A stretch of 64,000 nt of DNA from Spiroplasma clarkii (GCF_002795265.1 NZ_CP024870.1:806001-870000), one strand, 5' to 3'. Positions 54,000 to 63,915 are shown, numbered from the stretch's first letter. Notes: generated by a model from the letters alone, not told the origin. A program made the numbers and translations.

Positions 54000-56375
54000 T
54001 TAAGCACTTTTTATTTCTAAAATTTTTTGTTTAGTTTCACCTTTAAGTGTCACTAATTTTTGTTTACTATTTTTTTTGCTATTTGCTAATGTTGATTTTA
54101 ATTCTGCTATATTTACTAAAAGATCTGGTTTTTTAGCAATAAAATCAGATTTTACAGCTAAGATTTTGTTTTGATACTCTGCTTTAATAGTAGCTGCTGC
54201 AGACTTATCTGCTGTTTCTTTTAGTTTTGTTTTACATTCAGTTTTTAAACTGAAAATTTCATTTTTAAGATCTCATTTTTTATCATAGATTTTTTCTTTT
54301 TCTAAACGTAGATCTTTGTATTCATTTGCAATTGCAAGAGCATAGTTATACTTAATGTTTGCAATTGCATTGTTAATTTTTTTTCTATTTTCTAATTTTT
54401 CACCATCAGGCATTTTTTGATCTCAGAATCTATTTTGACTTTGAGCATTACCAATAATAACTTCAGCTTTTTCGATTTTTCTATCAAATTTGTTATTAGT
54501 TATTACTTGGTAATGGTATCTTGGATCATCAAAGAATTTTTTCTCAATTTCATAAGCTTCTGGGTTGTCTCTTTTCAATTTTTTGAAATATATTGAGTTA
54601 TCTAATCAAATAAATGGTAAATAAACAGCAAATGATGCTCCACTAACCAGTAGTGCTGGTATCAGGGCTTTTGGTGTCAGATAAACAACAACAGCTGCAA
54701 TTAGATATGGTGTAGTTCAAGGTACAGCAATTTGAGCATATCCAGTTGGAGAGGCTTTCCCCATAACATCTGGGGAGAAGATTCAACCAATTACCACATT
54801 AATCATTGGTGACAACACAAATGGTGCACAATAAATTGGGTTTAAGACAATTGGGTAACCAAATAAAACTGGTTCATTAATTTGAAAAACTCCACTTGGT
54901 GCTGCATAAGTTGCTATTTTTTTGACATCTCGTCTTTTTGAAAAAATTAGAGTTCCCACAATTAACATTAATGTAGCTCCACTTCCTCCAAGGTTCATGA
55001 ATGTATCAAAGAATTGTCCAGAAAATACACCCATTTCTCCACTTGCTGCAGCAGCTTGGTAACCAAGTTGTGCAATTAAAGTTAAATTAATTGTTCCAAT
55101 CATTGATCAGATTGGTGAAAAAGCACCATTTACAACATTTGAACCATGAACTCCAAAGAATCATAGAAATGAAATAAAGAAAGCATATGCAAGAGCAAGT
55201 CCTAATCCCCCATTTCCTGTGGCAAATGTTAATAAAGCACTAACAAAGAATTGATAAATGGCAGCACTTCATCCAAATTGTGCTCCTTGAATTTGAATTT
55301 GAATATATTTTGATAATAAAACGTGAACTCCATTAGCATCAATAAATTCTAGTGAAGCATTTGCTGCTAAATCACTAATTGTGCTTGAATCAACTCCACT
55401 CATTACTGCAAACATTGTTGCAATTGAGGCTTGGTCAGCTGATGCTTTATAATAATTTTCAAGTAGCTGCATTAATTCAGCTGCATTTGTGACCACACCC
55501 TCCTCATTTATATTTGCTTGACTAAAAATATTTTGTAAATCATTAATAATTTGTTCTTTGCCAACAAATGTTTCACCAAGCACAGCTTCAACAGAACCTG
55601 TTGCTTGAAAATTTTTAAATAAATCTTCAAGTGAACTTCCTGTAAAACTTGCAAAAGAAGCTTTGGTAACTTTTAAACCAGCCCCTAAAACATTTGGAAT
55701 AACAAACACTAAGTTTAGTGAGGCAATACTTCCAACTGTTATTAAGAATGGTAAAAAGACCGCAAATGATTTACTTACACTTGGTGGAACTCCATCAGGT
55801 AATTTAATATATAATGCTTTTACATTAGTTAATCATAAAAATAATTCAGTACTAATAATTCCAAACAGCAAGGCAGAGATTAACCCTTCAGCTCCTTGGA
55901 AAAATGCTATTTGTCCCATGGTTGTTACTAAAAAACTTACCAAGGAAACAAAACCTGCAATAACTGGGTTTTTTGAATTTCTTGTTAGTGCCAAGAAATA
56001 ACCTAAGGTAAATGCAAATCACATTGCAGTCATCCCAATGGTCACAGTACTTAATTGTCCAAACACATTTGCTCCAATTAACATGGCTTTGTTAAAACCA
56101 TTATCTGCTCAAAAGTAGTTTGAAATTTCTGCTCAGGTCATCTCTGGATGTGCCATTTTACAAATAAGTCCTAGTAAGGAAACGTATCCACTACCACTTC
56201 CACCAAACACAATACCACTCATAATAATTCCAAGCGATCCTGCTATAGTTAGTGGAATTAAGGTTCCAAATGCATCCCTGAGTGATGCTAAATGTCTTTG
56301 AGAACCTAACTTATTAATACCTGGAACAAGTTTTGTACTAAATCATTGTTTAATATCCATTTTCTTATTTTCCAT
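54000..56375 (-). CDS. celB: PTS lactose/cellobiose-class EIIC with long tail
   Basis: A 791-residue permease. A charged start (QRHLASLRDAFGTLIPL) and the EIIC domain with GGSGSGYVSLLG, IKLPDGVPPSVSKSFAVFLP, GVHGSN and FQINEPVLFGYPIVLNP are intact. The domain contains a large inserted loop (~residues 230-360) and is followed by a ~180-residue Lys/Glu coiled-coil tail in the cytoplasm, unusual for this class (about 430 residues is normal). It imports a beta-glucoside, probably cellobiose or chitobiose type. Start at 56375 with GGAGAA; the gap from EIIB is 29 bases. Confidence 0.92.
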
Positions 56376-56404
56376 AGTTATTCTCCTATAAATTTTCTCT
56401 AACT

Positions 56405-56713
56405 TTATAATTTTGAGTCATTATATAATTTAACTGCAAGTTCAACTGTTTCTTTACCTTTTGCAGTTGCATATATTTGGGGAGGAATAACTGCCACAGG
56501 TTTTTTAGTCATTTGCTTTAACTCAGTTAAAGCATAAGTTACTTGTGGACCTACTAAAATCACATCTCATTCTGACAACATTTGTTTAGCTTCTGAAACT
56601 GGGACTGCTTCTACTATGCAATCAATTCCATTCATACCTGTGTATGAAAGCATCTTATTTACTAATAAGCTTGTAGACATCCCTGCTGAACAACACAATA
56701 AAATTTTGATCAT
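56405..56713 (-). CDS. PTS lactose/cellobiose-class EIIB
   Basis: A 102-residue EIIB with KILLCCSAGMSTSLLV (phosphocysteine Cys8, with an extra Cys7) and VILVGPQVTYAL. Upstream of the intact EIIC and matched to it. Start at 56713 with AGGAGA. Confidence 0.92.
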
Positions 56714-56849
56714 TCTTCAATCTCCTTTCTATAAATAAATTTTACCACGTTAGATTTATTTTTAATAAAAAAATCTATTTTGCATAGAATAAGTTGGAAT
56801 GTTGTTATTTGTGTTGTAATAGAAATAAATGCTTTTTACTTCAGATATC

Positions 56850-57458
56850 TTATTTTACTTTTCTTAATTTTGCTATTTTTTCCATAATTTTGTTAATTTT
56901 TAATTTGTCAGTTGTAATCAACAACTCTAATGTTAACATTTGTACTTGAAATGATTTTTTAACATTTCGTTGGTACATCTTTTTTTTGTAATTATCCATA
57001 AATCCAAAAACTGTTGACATGCCCTTACAAATATCAATAAATTTAATCCTTGTTTTGTTTTTACCTAGTTCTTTGAAAACTAATCTTCGAATGAATTTGT
57101 GGGTTTTTGTAAACCATAGAATTTCAACTAGCTGATTTTTTTCTAATTCATTTAATCTAATGATTGCATTCTCATTTTTTTGTCCAGAAACATAAAATGT
57201 CCCTTCTGTTAAGTCATTTTTATCAAGATTTCCATTAATATCTTTTGAAGCTAGTTCTAAAAAATTTGAAAATGCAGTCTCAAGATTCATGGCAATATTG
57301 CCTTTACAAGAGGTTTTAAAGATTCTTCTAACTTCTTCAGTCATAGAACCATGTTGTTTTTCTTCAAATTTTTTTTCATTTTCTTCAAAAAGTTTAACTA
57401 GCTTTTGATATTCTTCTCCATAAGCAATAATTATTTTATCTTTTATTTCATATTTCAT
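56850..57458 (-). CDS. DUF3284-like protein
   Basis: A 202-residue soluble protein: charged N-terminal helix (residues 1-40), then a domain where FYVSGQKNENAIIRL, VEILWFTKTHKFIRRLVF and a C-terminal helical part recur in the related gene at 59584-60196. Similar proteins (DUF3284) are found beside beta-glucoside PTS genes in Firmicutes and mollicutes; their role is not known. It starts 4 bases after the small membrane gene's stop. It lies within the EIIA-EIIC gene set, so a sugar-related role is likely. Confidence 0.72.
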   Translation of the reverse strand: MKYEIKDKIIIAYGEEYQKLVKLFEENEKKFEEKQHGSMTEEVRRIFKTSCKGNIAMNLETAFSNFLELASKDINGNLDKNDLTEGTFYVSGQKNENAIIRLNELEKNQLVEILWFTKTHKFIRRLVFKELGKNKTRIKFIDICKGMSTVFGFMDNYKKKMYQRNVKKSFQVQMLTLELLITTDKLKINKIMEKIAKLRKVK

Positions 57459-57462
57459 TGGT

Positions 57463-57654
57463 TTAAATCACAAAGATCATAATTACAATCATCACCAGTG
57501 CTAAGGTTAAACCTGTAAAAATGAGTCCTAAAATAATCTTTCAATAATTGCTTATGCGAACTTTTTTGGATTTCGAATAAAATGACATACATGCTCAAAT
57601 AAAGAACGGTGCTGCAATAAACAGTGCTGCTAAAATTGATAGTATTTTAATCAT
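57463..57654 (-). CDS. 63-residue two-helix membrane protein
   Basis: Starts MIKILSILAALF and has two hydrophobic segments (residues ~5-25 and ~42-62) with a basic loop SKSKKVR between; two Trp residues coded by TGA. ATG at 57654 is preceded by GGAGAA. Sequence features PFFIWA, K-K/R, W, IL-LIF recur in the 61748-61939 protein, which is also 63 residues long. In line between EIIA and the DUF3284-like gene. Confidence 0.72.
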
Positions 57655-57693
57655 TTTTTCTCCAATCCTACAAAAAATTAAGTTTAATATTTC

Positions 57694-58008
57694 TTATTTT
57701 AATTTTTTGTAGAGGTTAATGAATTTTTGAACTAGAATCATTAAGGTTTGGGTTGTTAGCATTTGATCTTCAGCATGCATAAACAAAACCTTAAAATCAT
57801 GTTGAACCCCTTGTGCTTCTTGAACAATAATATCCATATGTGCCTTTTCAGCAACAATCATCATTTCATCAGCTTCTTTTAATAAACTATCAGCTTTTTC
57901 AAAAGCACCATTTTCAGCTTCACCAATTGCTAGTACTGCATTTGATTTTGCCATCCCAGCATAACTAATAATTGTCATACTGACTTCTTCTCAATTTATT
58001 TTTTTCAT
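57694..58008 (-). CDS. celC: PTS lactose/cellobiose-class EIIA
   Basis: A 104-residue EIIA with ISYAGMAKSNAVLAIGEAE and the phosphohistidine in LFMHAEDQML (about residue 79). First gene of the unit EIIA, small membrane protein, DUF3284-like protein, EIIB, EIIC. Start at 58008 with GGAGAA. A GGAGG at about 58035-58040 is not linked to any start I can see. Promoter -10 TATAAT at 58070-58075, next to the shared CCAAACGAA motif. Confidence 0.92.
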
Positions 58009-58069
58009 TTTTTTCTCCAATCTTTAAAATATTTAGATTATTTATGTACTAAGTCCTCCTTTTATGTTA

Positions 58070-58098
58070 ATTATATTACATTATTAGAATTCGTTTGG
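58070..58098 (-). promoter_or_regulatory. Promoter and putative operator of the second PTS operon
   Basis: -10 TATAAT at 58070-58075; CCAAACGAA on the minus strand (58090-58098) overlaps the -35 region. The same nonamer is found upstream of the first EIIB (53915-53923, on the plus strand), so a shared regulator is possible. Confidence 0.5.
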
Positions 58099-58137
58099 GG
58101 TTTTCTACAATATCTTCTCTTAAATCTAAAAAAATAA

Positions 58138-58159
58138 AACCCAATTGTTAAATTGGGTT
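58138..58159 (-). terminator. Terminator of the GH1 gene
   Basis: AACCCAATT / AATTGGGTT with 4-base loop and T-rich run on the minus strand, 15 bases after the stop. Confidence 0.9.
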
Positions 58160-58173
58160 GGGTAACTTTAAGC

Positions 58174-59571
58174 TTATTCATAATCTTGATCAATTTCAAT
58201 AGTTTTAGTTGCACAAACTTGTTTAATTCATTGTCCTGATTTTTTAATTGTTCTTTTTCCAGTTTGTAAATCTAAACTAATGTAACCGTAACGGTTTTTA
58301 AAAGCATTTGCTCAACTTCAACAATCAATAAAAGTTCAAGCATGAAAACCAAAACAATTTGCTCCAGCAAGAATTGCTTTATGCAATCAATATAAATGTT
58401 CTTGGTAAAACTCAATGCGGTAGTCATCAATAATAACACCAGTAGCATCCATGAATTTTTCTTCACCTTCAACACCCATTCCATTTTCTGATAGATATCA
58501 AGGAATGTTGTTATATTCATCTCTCAATGTTAAAGCAATATCATAAAGTGCTCGAGGGTAAATTTCTCACCCTCGGTGAGGATTAATTTTGCGTTCTGGT
58601 CAATCATAATGTTCAAATCATTTTCATGGTAAATTTTGGTTTTCTCCCAAAGGAGCTTGAATTCTGGCAGGTTGATAGTAGTTCACACCTAAAAAGTCAA
58701 CAATACCTTGAGTGAGGATTTCTTGATGAGCTTTGGTGTAATTAAACATGCAGTTTTGTGCTTGTAAAAAGTCCAATAACTCTTGAGGGTATGCACCCCT
58801 TGTAACTACATCTAAGTAAAAACGATTGAATAATAATTCTCTTAATTGAGCAGCCTGCACATTTTCACTGGCATCATTTTTTGGATATGATGGAGTTAAG
58901 TTTAAAATAATAGCAATCTTTTTAGATTGATCAGTTTTGAAATACTTTTTAAATTCTTGAACTGCTAAACAGTGTGCCAAGACTATGTGGTGAGAAACTT
59001 GCATAAATTTTTGAAAATCTTTGTGATATGGATAGTGCAAGCCCATTAAATACTGTGCTTCTGGAACTACAACTGGTTCATTAAAAGTTGTAAAATAGTC
59101 CACTAAATCACCAAATAGTTCAAAACACTTACGAGCATATTGTGCATATAAATGAACGACTTCCTCATTTTCTCAACCACCTTTAGCCATTAATACTTGC
59201 GGTAAATCAAAGTGAAACAAATTTAAAACAAACTTGATGTTTTTTGCTTTTAATAATTTAAAATAATTTCGATAAAATTTTAAATTTTTTTCACTAACTG
59301 TTAGTTTTTCAACATCATCAAATAATCGTGATCATTGTACTGAGGTGCGGAAACTATTTAAACCAAGTTTTTCTAAATCTTCAACATCACTTGCATAAGT
59401 TTGATATGTATTACAAGTAACAGTTGGACCAACTTGGTTTCAAAAAGCTGATGGTTCAGTTTCATACCAATAATCATAAATACTTTGGTTGGGTTTATCT
59501 AGGGTTCCTTCTGATTGCGGCCCACTTGTAGCAGCCCCAAATCAAAAGTCTTTGTCAAATTTTAATTTCAT
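58174..59571 (-). CDS. bglA: 6-phospho-beta-glucosidase (GH1)
   Basis: A 465-residue GH1 enzyme. The acid/base motif TFNEP (Glu165) and the nucleophile motif YLSENG (about residue 361) are intact, as are FGAATSGPQSEG at the start and FHAWTFIDCWSW. It splits phosphorylated beta-glucosides delivered by the PTS into glucose-6-phosphate and an aglycone or sugar. Start at 59571 with GGAG. It lies 12 bases after a frameshifted DUF3284-like gene. Confidence 0.93.
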
Positions 59572-59583
59572 TCTATCATTCTC

Positions 59584-60196
59584 CTAATAAAGTTGTTTTG
59601 AATATTCTAACATTCTTGTTATTTTACGATTAACAGCATTTGCAGATTTCTCGTTGTACAAATTTAATCTTAATTTTGCTTTTAAAACTTGGACATTAAA
59701 AGCAATGACTTGTCTTTTTATGTAAACACTTAAAATATGTCTTTCAAAAAATCCCATAATTGAGGTGTCACCTTTGACAAAATCATGAAATTTAATGTGG
59801 ACTAAGTTTGAACCATTATCTTTAAACCAAATTGTCTTTGAAAATAATTGATTATTTGCCAATCACTCAATTTGAAAAATTTCATTAACCACTAATTGCT
59901 TGACTCTAAAAATAACTCGATTATTTTTTACTTGATTTATAAAAACCTCCAGGTACTAAGTCACTCACTTTTAAATGTGGATTAAGATCTTCTAAGGAAA
60001 TATCCATAAATGTTGTAAATACATCAGTTAGTGGAGCTTTGATGCTCTTTTTTAAAGTTAATTTACTAACTCGTTTTCTTTCTTCCATTAAAGATGTGTA
60101 TTTTTGCTTATTTAACTTTTCAATCTGTTCAGCAAAACTTTTTTCTAGTGCAGCAATTTCGACACTATCAGTAATTTGAAATTCTTTTTCTGCCAT
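59584..60196 (-). pseudogene. Frameshifted DUF3284-like gene
   Basis: The N-terminal 91 codons (from MAEKEFQ) end at TAA right after VPGGFYKSSKK. The homologous continuation (NNRVIFRVKQLVV... IEWLANNQLFSKTIWF...) is in another frame up to the stop at 59584. Alignment with the intact paralogue at 56850-57458 shows that one extra A in a run of six A (59934-59939) causes the shift; five A would restore KSSKNNRV. The rest of the gene is intact. It is either recently broken or switched by slippage in the A-run. It starts one base after the upstream GH1 stop. Confidence 0.8.
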
Positions 60197-60197
60197 A

Positions 60198-61688
60198 CTA
60201 CTTTAAAAAGATGTCTCAGTTTTTTAATAATTCTTGTAGTTTTTTTACCAATAGTTTCTCATTAACTGTGACATCTTCTCCTCGACTTTCTATTACTTGT
60301 TGGTACCAAACATAACTTAGTTTTGGTTTTCTTTCTTTAATTGGTGAATTAAAGTCAACGCTCACTAAACCATAATCTTTTCGATAACCAGCACTTGGTG
60401 AAAATATATCACAATAAGTTCAAATTGAGTAACCTATTAAGTTTAAATCTTTTGTTCGGGCTGCTTTGACTTCAGTTAACATTCCTTGCAAATAAGCAAT
60501 GCGATCAAGATCACAAATTAATTCTTGGCTTTTATCATCAAAATCTCCAAAACCACTCTCAACAATAAAGACTGGTAAATCATATTTTGCTTTTAAACCT
60601 TGCAAACCCTCTTGTAAGTATTGGGGTGCAATTGGTCACATTCATTTAGTATAGTGGGGATGATTTTTTGGTAAAACAATTTGAAAATCACCAAAAGGTA
60701 ATTTTCCTGGTGGACGATGTAACTGGTCTTCTGGAATCAAGGCTGTTTTACTAGTAATAAAGTATGGTCGATAAAAGTTTCAGCCAATAAAATCTAATTT
60801 ATTATCTTGTAATAACTTTAAATCAGCTGGGGTTATTTTTAAGTCTAGTTTTTTAGACTTAATGTAGTCTAAAAACTCTTGAGGGTAGGTACCTTTTAAG
60901 TTTGGATCTAACCATAAATCTCGCATCCAAGCATTATAATTGTCAATTAATTTTTGATCAGCATCAACCCCTGCCATAATAACTGGGGGTGATCAATCAT
61001 CATCAATCCCTAAAATTGCATCAGGACTAACATAACCTAGTTCTTTGGCTTTTTTAAACTCTGCTTTAGCAATGGCTCCACTAAGTGCTAGATGGTGGAC
61101 TGCTTTAACAAAGGCATTTTCATCTTGAAAACAGGGAGGAAATTGTCCTGTTAAGTAACCATCAACTGTAAATGACTTGTTTTCATCATTAACAAACCAA
61201 ATATCTGTATATTTTCCTAAGTACTTAAACATTGCAGCACAATAATTTTTAAAACTTGTTAAAATCTCTCGGTTAGTTCAACCACCTTTGATTTCAGCTC
61301 ACATTGGTGTATCTCAGTGAAATAAAATTGGGATTGGTTTAACATTACCTGCCACTAATTCACTAAAAACTCTATCATAAAATTGAATTCCCATTGGGTT
61401 AATTTTAGTTCCATCAGTTGGAAAAACCCTAGCTCAATCTAAATTATAGATAAAAGCATCAACTCCAAGTTTACTTAAAATCTTAACATCACTTGGATAC
61501 TTATGATAAAAGTCACTAGCTTCAACAATTGAGTTAATTTCTCGAGCAGTGCTATTGACTGGGGGAATGTGATAATATGTTTTTGTAAATCAATCTCAAA
61601 GTGAATCAGTGCGACCATGTAAGTTACGTCCACCTTCAATTTGAAATGCATTTGTTGACACTGAAAAATAAAATTTGTCTTTTTTCAT
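60198..61688 (-). CDS. Divergent GH1-family phospho-glucosidase-like protein
   Basis: A 496-residue GH1 protein. The acid/base segment reads WFVNDEN instead of WITFNEP: Glu169 is kept, but the preceding Asn is Asp168 and the Pro is Asn; the nucleophile motif is IVESG (Glu377) instead of TENG. FHWDTPMW, WTNREI, IDDDWSPP, WNFYRPYF and IGYSIWTYCDIF keep the fold. So the two catalytic Glu are present, but the substrate pocket differs, and the substrate may not be a simple beta-glucoside. The true stop is TAG at 60198 after a TGA-coded Trp. Start at 61688. Confidence 0.82.
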
Positions 61689-61747
61689 ATATTTACCTTA
61701 CCTTTACTAAAAATGTGTAATAATTAACTTAACAAGGGAGTGAGTTT

Positions 61748-61939
61748 ATGACTATTGCATTAACAAGTATCTTAGCTGGAATTGGTTTTGCCCTCCCCTT
61801 TATTGTTTGGGCTGTTTTTCGTTTTCTAGATAAAATTAAGCAAATTTCTTTTACTTGATCTAAATGAGTGATTCTAGCTGCTTTTGTTCTTTTTTGAGCA
61901 ATAGCTATCTTACTAATAGTTTTATATGTTGTTTTGTAA
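61748..61939 (+). CDS. 63-residue two-helix membrane protein
   Basis: ATG at 61748 with AAGGGAG upstream. Two hydrophobic segments (residues ~5-24 and ~41-62), a basic loop (RFLDKIKQ) between, and both TGG and TGA used for Trp. PFIVWA, K-K, W, IL-F-F recur in the protein at 57463-57654. It is divergent from the GH1-like gene and in a one-gene unit, a third small membrane protein beside sugar genes. Confidence 0.72.
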
Positions 61940-62045
61940 AAATATCTCTCTCCTAGGATAATTATCTATCAAATTAATGTGATTTAAAATATTTTTTATA
62001 ATTTAACTAAAAATTGCATTAAATTTAGCACTTAAGTCATCAAAA

Positions 62046-62078
62046 AAAGGATAAGCACAAATCTATGGCTTATCCTTT
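62046..62078 (-). terminator. Terminator of the tandem gene family
   Basis: AAAGGATAAG / CTTATCCTTT hairpin, seven T on the minus strand, after the last family member. The 3' arm also matches the 3' ends of the other copies, which have lost the left arm. Confidence 0.8.
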
Positions 62079-62083
62079 GAAAT

Positions 62084-62353
62084 TTAACTAATTTTTTTGT
62101 TTTCAAGTTCTTTAAATTCAAGCACTAATTTATCTATTGTGTTTTGCATATTATCCAAATCTTGAATAAATTTTTTATATTGATTGTCACTTTTTTCAAT
62201 AAATTCATTATATTGATTTGTAAGTCTTTCATCAAATTCTTTTTTTAAATTAGCAAATTCTCTTTTTGCATATGGACGACAAACTGGTGGTAGTGAATCA
62301 AGAATAGATTCAAGACTTTCACTTTTAATTTCCCTGTTTTCTTTAATAATCAT
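62084..62353 (-). CDS. Tandem coiled-coil family, copy 1 (89 residues)
   Basis: Starts MIIKENREIKSESLESI with GGAG-AT site, then a conserved region PPVCRPYAKREFANLKKEFDERL and a coiled coil with two 11-residue units of the NQYNEFIEKSD type, then NMQNTIDKLVLEFKELEN. No signal peptide or membrane segment. The end NKKIS differs from the other copies. Family not recognised. Confidence 0.82.
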   Translation of the reverse strand: MIIKENREIKSESLESILDSLPPVCRPYAKREFANLKKEFDERLTNQYNEFIEKSDNQYKKFIQDLDNMQNTIDKLVLEFKELENKKIS

Positions 62354-62459
62354 TATTAATCTCCTTATCTATCTACAATCATTAATATTTCATAATCTTT
62401 AATTATTATGTCATGACTATACAAGCTTTCTTGTTCCAAAATACTTTAAAACCGTGAAT

Positions 62460-62807
62460 TTATCCTTTGGAACTTAGACTATCATTGTTTTCAAGCTCTT
62501 TAAATTCAAGCACTAATTTATCTATTGTGTTTTGCATATTATCCAAATCCTGAATAAATTTTTTATATTGATTGTCACTTTTTTCAATAAATTCATTATA
62601 TTGATTGTTACTTTTCTCGATGAATTCATTATATTGTTTGTCACTTTTTTCAATAAATTCATTATATTGATTTGTAAGTCTTTCGTCAAATTCTTTTTTT
62701 AAATTAGCAAATTCTCTTTTTGCATATGGACGACAAACTGGTGGTAGTGAATCAAGAATAGATTCAAGACTTTCACTTTTAATTTCCCTGTTTTCTTTAA
62801 TAATCAT
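62460..62807 (-). CDS. Tandem coiled-coil family, copy 2 (115 residues)
   Basis: Nearly identical to copy 1 over the first ~45 residues, but with four of the 11-residue (33-base) units (NQYNEFIEKSD, KQYNEFIEKSN, NQYNEFIEKSD, NQYKKFIQDLD). C-terminus ELENNDSLSSKG. The upstream ~100 bases, with the ribosome site, are nearly identical to those of copies 1 and 3, so each copy has the same control region. Copy 1 starts 454 bases further on. Confidence 0.83.
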   Translation of the reverse strand: MIIKENREIKSESLESILDSLPPVCRPYAKREFANLKKEFDERLTNQYNEFIEKSDKQYNEFIEKSNNQYNEFIEKSDNQYKKFIQDLDNMQNTIDKLVLEFKELENNDSLSSKG

Positions 62808-62913
62808 TATTAATCTCCTTATCTATCTACAATCATTAATATTTCATAATCTTTAATTATTATGTCATGGCTATACAAGCTTTCTTGTTCCAAAATATTC
62901 TAAAATTGTGAAT

Positions 62914-63228
62914 TTATCCTTTGGAACTTAGACTATTATTGTTTTCAAGTTCTTTAAGTTCAAGCACTAACTTATCTATTGTGTTTTGCATATTATCCAA
63001 ATCCTGAATAAATTTTTTATATTGATTGTTGCTTTTTTCAATAAATTCATTATATTGTTTGTCACTTTTTTCAATAAATTCATTATATTGATTTGTAAGT
63101 TTTTCATCAAATTCTTTTTTTAAATTAGCAAATTCTCTTTTTGCATATGGACAACAAACTGGTGGTAGTGAATCAAGAATAGATTCAAGACTGTCACTTT
63201 TAATTTCCCTATTTTCTTTAATAATCAT
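62914..63228 (-). CDS. Tandem coiled-coil family, copy 3 (104 residues)
   Basis: Like copy 2 but with three 11-residue units. Two changes in the conserved head (SDSLES, CCPYAK). Copy 2 starts 421 bases further on; the 33-base difference from 454 equals one repeat unit. Together the copies show 2, 4 and 3 units. Confidence 0.83.
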   Translation of the reverse strand: MIIKENREIKSDSLESILDSLPPVCCPYAKREFANLKKEFDEKLTNQYNEFIEKSDKQYNEFIEKSNNQYKKFIQDLDNMQNTIDKLVLELKELENNNSLSSKG

Positions 63229-63320
63229 TATTAATCTCCTTTTCTATCTATAATCATTAATATTTCATAATCTTTAATTAGTATATCATACATTTATTCT
63301 GTTTCTCTCTCCCCCAACTA

Positions 63321-63346
63321 AAAAAACAAGTTCAAAACTTGAACTT
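63321..63346 (-). terminator. Terminator of the first family member
   Basis: AAGTTCAA / TTGAACTT, 3-base loop, six T on the minus strand after the 63366-63812 gene. Confidence 0.75.
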
Positions 63347-63365
63347 ATCCTTTTAAAAAAATTTG

Positions 63366-63812
63366 CTACTTATTTTTAAACCCTTTAACTTGAAACAATA
63401 ATTCATCTATAACTTTTTGTTGATGTGCAATCTTTTCATTGAATACAGTTTTCTGATTTACAATCTCTGCATCAAATTCTTTTTGCTTTTTGAGTGAAAT
63501 TTCATTAAATTCTTTTTGTTGGCTTGTAAGTTTTTCTTCAAACTCTTTCTTTGTATCTGCAATTGCTTTTGTCAATAATGGACGACAAATTTTTGGAGTT
63601 GTTTTAATATTATATTTTAAAACCAACTTTTTAATTACTTTATTATCTTCATTAACTAAATCAATTTCATTATCTGTTTTAGAACTTTTTAACCATTCAT
63701 AATCTTCAATTAATATTGGATCATTCCATGGAACAAACACTGTTGGTACAAGTCTAATACCTTGTTTACTTTTGTGAAGTTTTACTTGATAAATAATATA
63801 TTCCTTATTCAT
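63366..63812 (-). CDS. Tandem coiled-coil family, distant member (148 residues)
   Basis: First gene of the block. A distinct N-terminal domain (residues 1-70, with VPTVFVPWND) precedes a segment like the head of the other three (TPKICRPLLTKAIADTKKEFEEKL) and a Gln/Lys/Glu coiled coil (EFNEISLKKQKEFDAE and so on) ending VKGFKNK. So the small copies look like truncated and duplicated relatives of this longer form. No TGA codons. Start at 63812 with GGGGGTG. Confidence 0.8.
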   Translation of the reverse strand: MNKEYIIYQVKLHKSKQGIRLVPTVFVPWNDPILIEDYEWLKSSKTDNEIDLVNEDNKVIKKLVLKYNIKTTPKICRPLLTKAIADTKKEFEEKLTSQQKEFNEISLKKQKEFDAEIVNQKTVFNEKIAHQQKVIDELLFQVKGFKNK

Positions 63813-63887
63813 TTTTTCACCCCCTCAATTTATTAATCGCTAAATAATAAGAGAATTTGTCACAAAAAAAATATTTTTATTAATTAA

Positions 63888-63915
63888 AAAAAATGCAAAT
63901 TTTATCTGCATTTTT
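63888..63915 (-). terminator. Terminator of the gene at the window end
   Basis: AAAAATGCA / TGCATTTTT hairpin about 25 bases beyond the stop at 63938. Confidence 0.7.

Noticed and set aside
58272-58520. 82-codon open frame in the GH1 gene region
   Set aside because: It lies in another frame of the GH1 gene, which has conserved motifs throughout its own frame.
62170-63120. Regular 33-base repeats that look like a short CRISPR array
   Set aside because: The repeats are in frame within genes, code for an 11-residue coiled-coil unit, and are adjacent without spacers.
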